Assembly: GCF_000980885.2 (NCBI RefSeq)
Contig: NZ_LBDA02000053.1
Span: 85,691-149,690 of the forward strand
Source of the DNA: Streptomyces malaysiense
Lineage (GTDB): Bacteria > Actinomycetota > Actinomycetes > Streptomycetales > Streptomycetaceae
DNA length: 64,000 nucleotides
Direction: 5' to 3'
In this document: in pieces, positions 61,588 through 64,000 of the stretch
How the letters are laid out: the number at the start of each line of letters is the position of its first letter
How positions within the stretch are numbered: position 1 is the stretch's first letter
Notes under the pieces: generated by a model
Seen by the model: the letters and a program-made list of their open reading frames with translations, nothing else
The model's database searches: none
Told to the model about the DNA's origin: nothing
Position numbers and translations under genes: made by a program

Positions 61588-63684
61588 TCAGTCCTTGTCG
61601 CGCTCTTCGCCGCCCTCTTCGTCGACCAGGTCCTCGTCGGCGCTGTCGCCGTCGACCTCGGCCTCGGCTTCAGCGGCCTTGGCGTCGGTGGCTTCGGCCT
61701 CGGTGGCTTCGGCACCGGTGGCGGAGTCGCCCTCGCCCTCGTCCAGGGCGTCCACGAACTCCACGCCGTCCATCTCGGCGAGCCGGTCGGAGGCGTCGGT
61801 GCTGCCGTCCCGGTCGGCCTCGACGGCCTTCGCGAACCACTCCCGCGCCTCGCCCTCACGACCGGCCGCGAGCAGGGCGTCGGCGTAGGCGTAACGCAGG
61901 CGTGCGGTCCACGGCTGGATGGAGTTGGAGGCCAGCTCGGAGCTCTGGAGGGTCACGATGGCCGCGTCCAGCTGGTCCATGTCACGCCGGGCGCCGGCCG
62001 CGACGAGCCGCATCTCGACCTGGCCGGCCTTGTCCAGCTTGTGCACCTCGGGGGCGCCGGCCATGTCCAGCGCCTTCTCCGGCCGGCCGAGCCCGCGCTC
62101 ACAGTCCGCCATCACCGGCCACAGTTCCACGCTGCCGGTCATCCGGCGGGCGGCACGGAACTCGGCGAGGGCCTCGCTGTACTTCTGGTTCGCGTACGCC
62201 GCGAAACCGGCGGCCTCGCGCACGGCGGCCACGCGGGACGCCAGGCGCAGGGCCACCTTGGAGTAGCCGTAGGCACCCTCGGGGTCCTCGTCGATGAGCC
62301 GCGCGACCATCACCAGGTTGCGGGCGACGTCCTCGGCGAGCGTCTTGGGCAGGCTCTGGAGCTCCTGCCGGACGTCCTTGTCGATCTCGTCGCCGGTGAC
62401 GTCCTCCGGGATCGGCAGCCGCTTGATCGGCTCACGGTCGTGGTGACGGTCCCGGTCGCGGTCCCGGTCGTCACGGCGCCCGTAGCCACCGCCACGGCGG
62501 TCGTCGCCCCGGCCGTCCCGGCCACGGAAGCCGCCGGGGCGTCCACCGCGGTCGTCGCGACGGGGACCGCGGTCACGGTCGTCACGCTGGAAACCCGGAC
62601 GGGAGGAACGATCACCCTCACGCCGGTCGTCACGACGGTCATCGCGCCGGCCGTAGCCACCACCACGGTTGTCGTCACGACGGTCGTCGCGACGGAACCC
62701 ACCACGGTCACCACCCCGGTCATCGTCACGACGCCCGTACGACGGACGGTCGTCACGCCGGCCGTAGCCGCCACCACGGTTGTCGTCACGACGGTCGTCG
62801 CGACGGAACCCACCACGGTCACCACCCCGGTCATCGTCACGACGCCCGTACGACGGACGGTCGTCGTCGCGACGGTACGAGGGACGGTCGTCCCGGCGGT
62901 CGTCCCGGCGGTCGTCACGGCGGAAGCCGCCGGGGCGTCCACCGCGGTCGTCGCGACGGGGACCGCGGTCACGGTCGTCACGCTGGAAACCCGGACGGGA
63001 GGAACGATCACCCTCACGCCGGTCGTCACGACGGTCATCGCGCCGGCCGTAGCCACCACCACGGTTGTCGTCACGACGGTCGTCGCGACGGAACCCACCA
63101 CGGTCACCACCCCGGTCATCGTCACGACGCCCGTACGACGGACGGTCGTCACGCCGGCCGTAGCCGCCACCACGGTTGTCGTCACGACGGTCGTCGCGAC
63201 GGAACCCACCACGGTCACCACCCCGGTCATCGTCACGACGCCCGTACGAGGGACGGTCGTCCCGGCGGTCGTCACGGCGGAAGCCGCCGGGGCGTCCACC
63301 GCGGTCGTCGCGACGGGGACCGCGGTCACGGTCGTCACGCTGGAAACCCGGACGGGAGGAACGATCACCCTCACGCCGGTCGTCACGACGGTCGTCACGA
63401 CGGTCGTCACGCCGGCCGTAGCCACCACCACGGTTGTCGTCACGACGGTCGTCGCGACGGAACCCACCACGGTCACCACCCCGGTCATCGTCACGACGCC
63501 CGTACGACGGACGGTCGTCACGGCGGAAGCCGCCTCGGTCACCGCGGTTGTCGTCGCGCCGGTAGCCGCCACGGTCACTGCGGTCACCACGGTCGCCGCG
63601 GTAGCCACCGCGATCGCCCCGGTCCCCACTGTCCCGTCGCCGCTGATCGCGCTCCGGTCGGTCGTCGGGAGAGTTGGTGGACAT
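61588..63684 (-). CDS. TPR protein with a long Arg/Asp/Gly-repeat disordered region
   Basis: 698 residues. Residues about 1-417 are almost wholly R, D, G, with regular F and Y in repeats such as RGGFRRDDRRDDNRGGGYGRR. The C-terminal folded part starts EPIKRLPIPEDVTGDEIDKDV and has helical repeats (LAEDVARNLVMVARLIDEDP, EALAEFRAARRMTGSVELW, LRYAYADALLAAGREGEARE) of the TPR kind; the last 55 residues are Glu/Ala/Asp-rich. RGG/RDD repeats with spaced aromatics commonly bind RNA and phase-separate. ATG at 63684 has GGAG upstream. The gene lies 44 bases beyond the terminator of the rRNA operon on the same strand. Specific function unknown. Confidence 0.85.
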   Translation of the reverse strand: MSTNSPDDRPERDQRRRDSGDRGDRGGYRGDRGDRSDRGGYRRDDNRGDRGGFRRDDRPSYGRRDDDRGGDRGGFRRDDRRDDNRGGGYGRRDDRRDDRRDDRREGDRSSRPGFQRDDRDRGPRRDDRGGRPGGFRRDDRRDDRPSYGRRDDDRGGDRGGFRRDDRRDDNRGGGYGRRDDRPSYGRRDDDRGGDRGGFRRDDRRDDNRGGGYGRRDDRRDDRREGDRSSRPGFQRDDRDRGPRRDDRGGRPGGFRRDDRRDDRRDDRPSYRRDDDRPSYGRRDDDRGGDRGGFRRDDRRDDNRGGGYGRRDDRPSYGRRDDDRGGDRGGFRRDDRRDDNRGGGYGRRDDRRDDRREGDRSSRPGFQRDDRDRGPRRDDRGGRPGGFRGRDGRGDDRRGGGYGRRDDRDRDRDRHHDREPIKRLPIPEDVTGDEIDKDVRQELQSLPKTLAEDVARNLVMVARLIDEDPEGAYGYSKVALRLASRVAAVREAAGFAAYANQKYSEALAEFRAARRMTGSVELWPVMADCERGLGRPEKALDMAGAPEVHKLDKAGQVEMRLVAAGARRDMDQLDAAIVTLQSSELASNSIQPWTARLRYAYADALLAAGREGEAREWFAKAVEADRDGSTDASDRLAEMDGVEFVDALDEGEGDSATGAEATEAEATDAKAAEAEAEVDGDSADEDLVDEEGGEERDKD
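62440..63630. repeat. nested DNA repeats encoding the RDD region
   Basis: A 111-base unit (37 codons, RPSYGRRDDDRGG... to ...GYGRRDD) recurs five times; anchor words GACGGAACCC begin at 62691, 62802, 63087, 63198 and 63456. Two pairs of units are repeated as a block with an exact 396-base period, and a third, shorter block has a 369-base offset. A second unit containing SSRPGFQRDDRDRGPRR occurs three times. Confidence 0.9.
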
Positions 63685-63713
63685 TGGTGACTCCTGTCTT
63701 CGGTACCGCAAGC

Positions 63714-63719
63714 ATTGTA
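63714..63719 (-). promoter_or_regulatory. possible -10 element of the TPR gene
   Basis: TACAAT on the minus strand lies 30-35 bases before the TPR gene start, within the T-rich tail of the rRNA terminator. A -35 element would have to fall in the terminator stem, so readthrough from the rRNA operon is an alternative source of transcription. Confidence 0.35.
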
Positions 63720-63727
63720 AAAACAAA

Positions 63728-63768
63728 AGGACCCCTGGTCCCAGCTGAACGCTGGGACCAGGGGTCCT
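63728..63768 (-). terminator. rho-independent terminator of the rRNA operon
   Basis: A perfect 18-bp stem (63728-63745 with 63751-63768) around a five-base loop, followed on the minus strand by TTTTGTTTT. This is the only terminator in the window with a clear T-run, as expected for an rRNA operon. Confidence 0.93.
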
Positions 63769-63778
63769 CCAAAGATTG

Positions 63779-63896
63779 TTCGGCGGCGTCCTACTCTCCC
63801 ACAGGGTCCCCCCTGCAGTACCATCGGCGCTGTAAGGCTTAGCTTCCGGGTTCGATATGTAACCGGGCGTTTCCCCTACGCTATGACCACCGAAAC
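63779..63896 (-). rRNA. rrf: 5S ribosomal RNA
   Basis: About 118 bases. The minus strand reads from the 5' end GTTTCGGTGGTCATAGCGTA, has the conserved loop CGAACCCGGAAG, and ends GGACGCCGCCGAA. TTCGGTGG near the 5' end pairs with CCGCCGAA at the 3' end to form helix I. The exact ends may be off by one or two bases. The 23S gene should lie just beyond the right edge. Confidence 0.97.
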
Positions 63897-64000
63897 CCTA
63901 ATGGTTTCGAGCGAACAAGCACACTTTGTAGTTATGCGTTCAGCTCTTACCGGCAACTGTTCGTTGCCTCAGAACTAACACAGTGGACGCGAGCAACTGA
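63897..64000 (-). other. 23S-5S spacer of an rRNA operon
   Basis: The last 104 bases contain the lower-G+C spacer between 23S and 5S rRNA (minus-strand CTCGCGTCCACTGTG followed by GGTAAGAGCTGAACGC). It probably includes processing stems. The 3' end of 23S is at or just past the window edge. Confidence 0.75.

Noticed and set aside
62440..63630. Possible CRISPR array
   Set aside because: The regular repeats are coding, unit lengths are 111 and 396 bases, and there are no short unique spacers between identical direct repeats.
62310..63824. Other long frames over the RDD repeat (Thr/Val-rich and Ser/Arg-rich products)
   Set aside because: They arise because the repeat has no stop codons in several frames. 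Only the minus-strand frame continues into a folded TPR domain with normal codon bias and a ribosome site.

Overview
The window is a piece of a Streptomyces chromosome. The DNA is about 72% G+C, most genes start with GTG or ATG (a few TTG) behind GGAGG-type ribosome sites, and the gene content is typical of the genus: a streptogrisin protease pair, a SepF-like division protein, an Rpf-like transglycosylase, dnaE2, and the actinobacterial block parA-scpA-scpB-pseudouridine synthase together with cmk-der. From memory, the gene order resembles the core region of S. coelicolor around SCO1738-SCO1793. No transposase, integrase, phage gene, CRISPR array or complete tRNA was seen, so this looks like core chromosome, not an island.

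Layout. 1-5.7 kb: small metabolic and regulatory genes (DUF72, GntR, GNAT, DUF402, methyltransferase, secreted lipase, MarR, cupin). 5.6-10.2 kb: a mutagenesis pair, a catalytically degenerate ImuB-like Y-family protein and DnaE2, behind a near-consensus LexA box. 10.3-12.7 kb: two secreted streptogrisin-type proteases. 12.7-14.5 kb: gene-poor DNA with short tandem repeats. 14.5-22.4 kb: a DUF5685 protein with a cysteine-rich tail divergent from a SepF-like gene, an acyl-CoA dehydrogenase, an MFS exporter, a mannosyltransferase, a PAP2 phosphatase and an I78 inhibitor. 22.9-30 kb: an Rpf-like protein, two hypothetical genes, then der, plsC, cmk, tyrA and a chorismate mutase on the minus strand. 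30.1-33.3 kb: a Rieske lipoprotein and an unusual group of two RlaP-type nucleotidyltransferases plus an ADP-ribosylglycohydrolase with a long inverted repeat at its start.

33.3-44.1 kb: pseudouridine synthase, scpB, scpA, a ribbon-helix-helix protein, parA, ald, a STAND-TPR protein, a Nudix hydrolase and pyrG, all on the minus strand. 44.7-49.6 kb: plus-strand GH15 hydrolase, FAD oxidase and PucR regulator. 49.7-55.7 kb: a glycosyltransferase, a MraY-like membrane protein, recN, nadK and tlyA. 55.7-61.5 kb: an SCP2 protein, an iron-siderophore ABC importer without its binding protein behind an iron box, a HAD phosphatase and a DUF1015 protein. 61.6-64 kb: a TPR protein whose N-terminal 400 residues are Arg/Asp/Gly repeats, lying directly downstream of a ribosomal RNA operon whose 5S gene and terminator close the window.

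Many genes overlap by four bases (ATGA, GTGA or TTGA), which indicates translational coupling: dnaE2-imuB, cmk-plsC, aroH-tyrA, scpA-scpB, parA-RHH, tlyA-nadK and the two permeases. The points most worth a second look are the RlaP/ADP-ribosylglycohydrolase cluster with its start-site inverted repeat, the RDD-repeat TPR protein, the ImuB-like/DnaE2 pair, the DUF5685 cysteine tail, and several unassigned palindromic operators. All function calls rest on reading protein sequence by eye; no database search was run.
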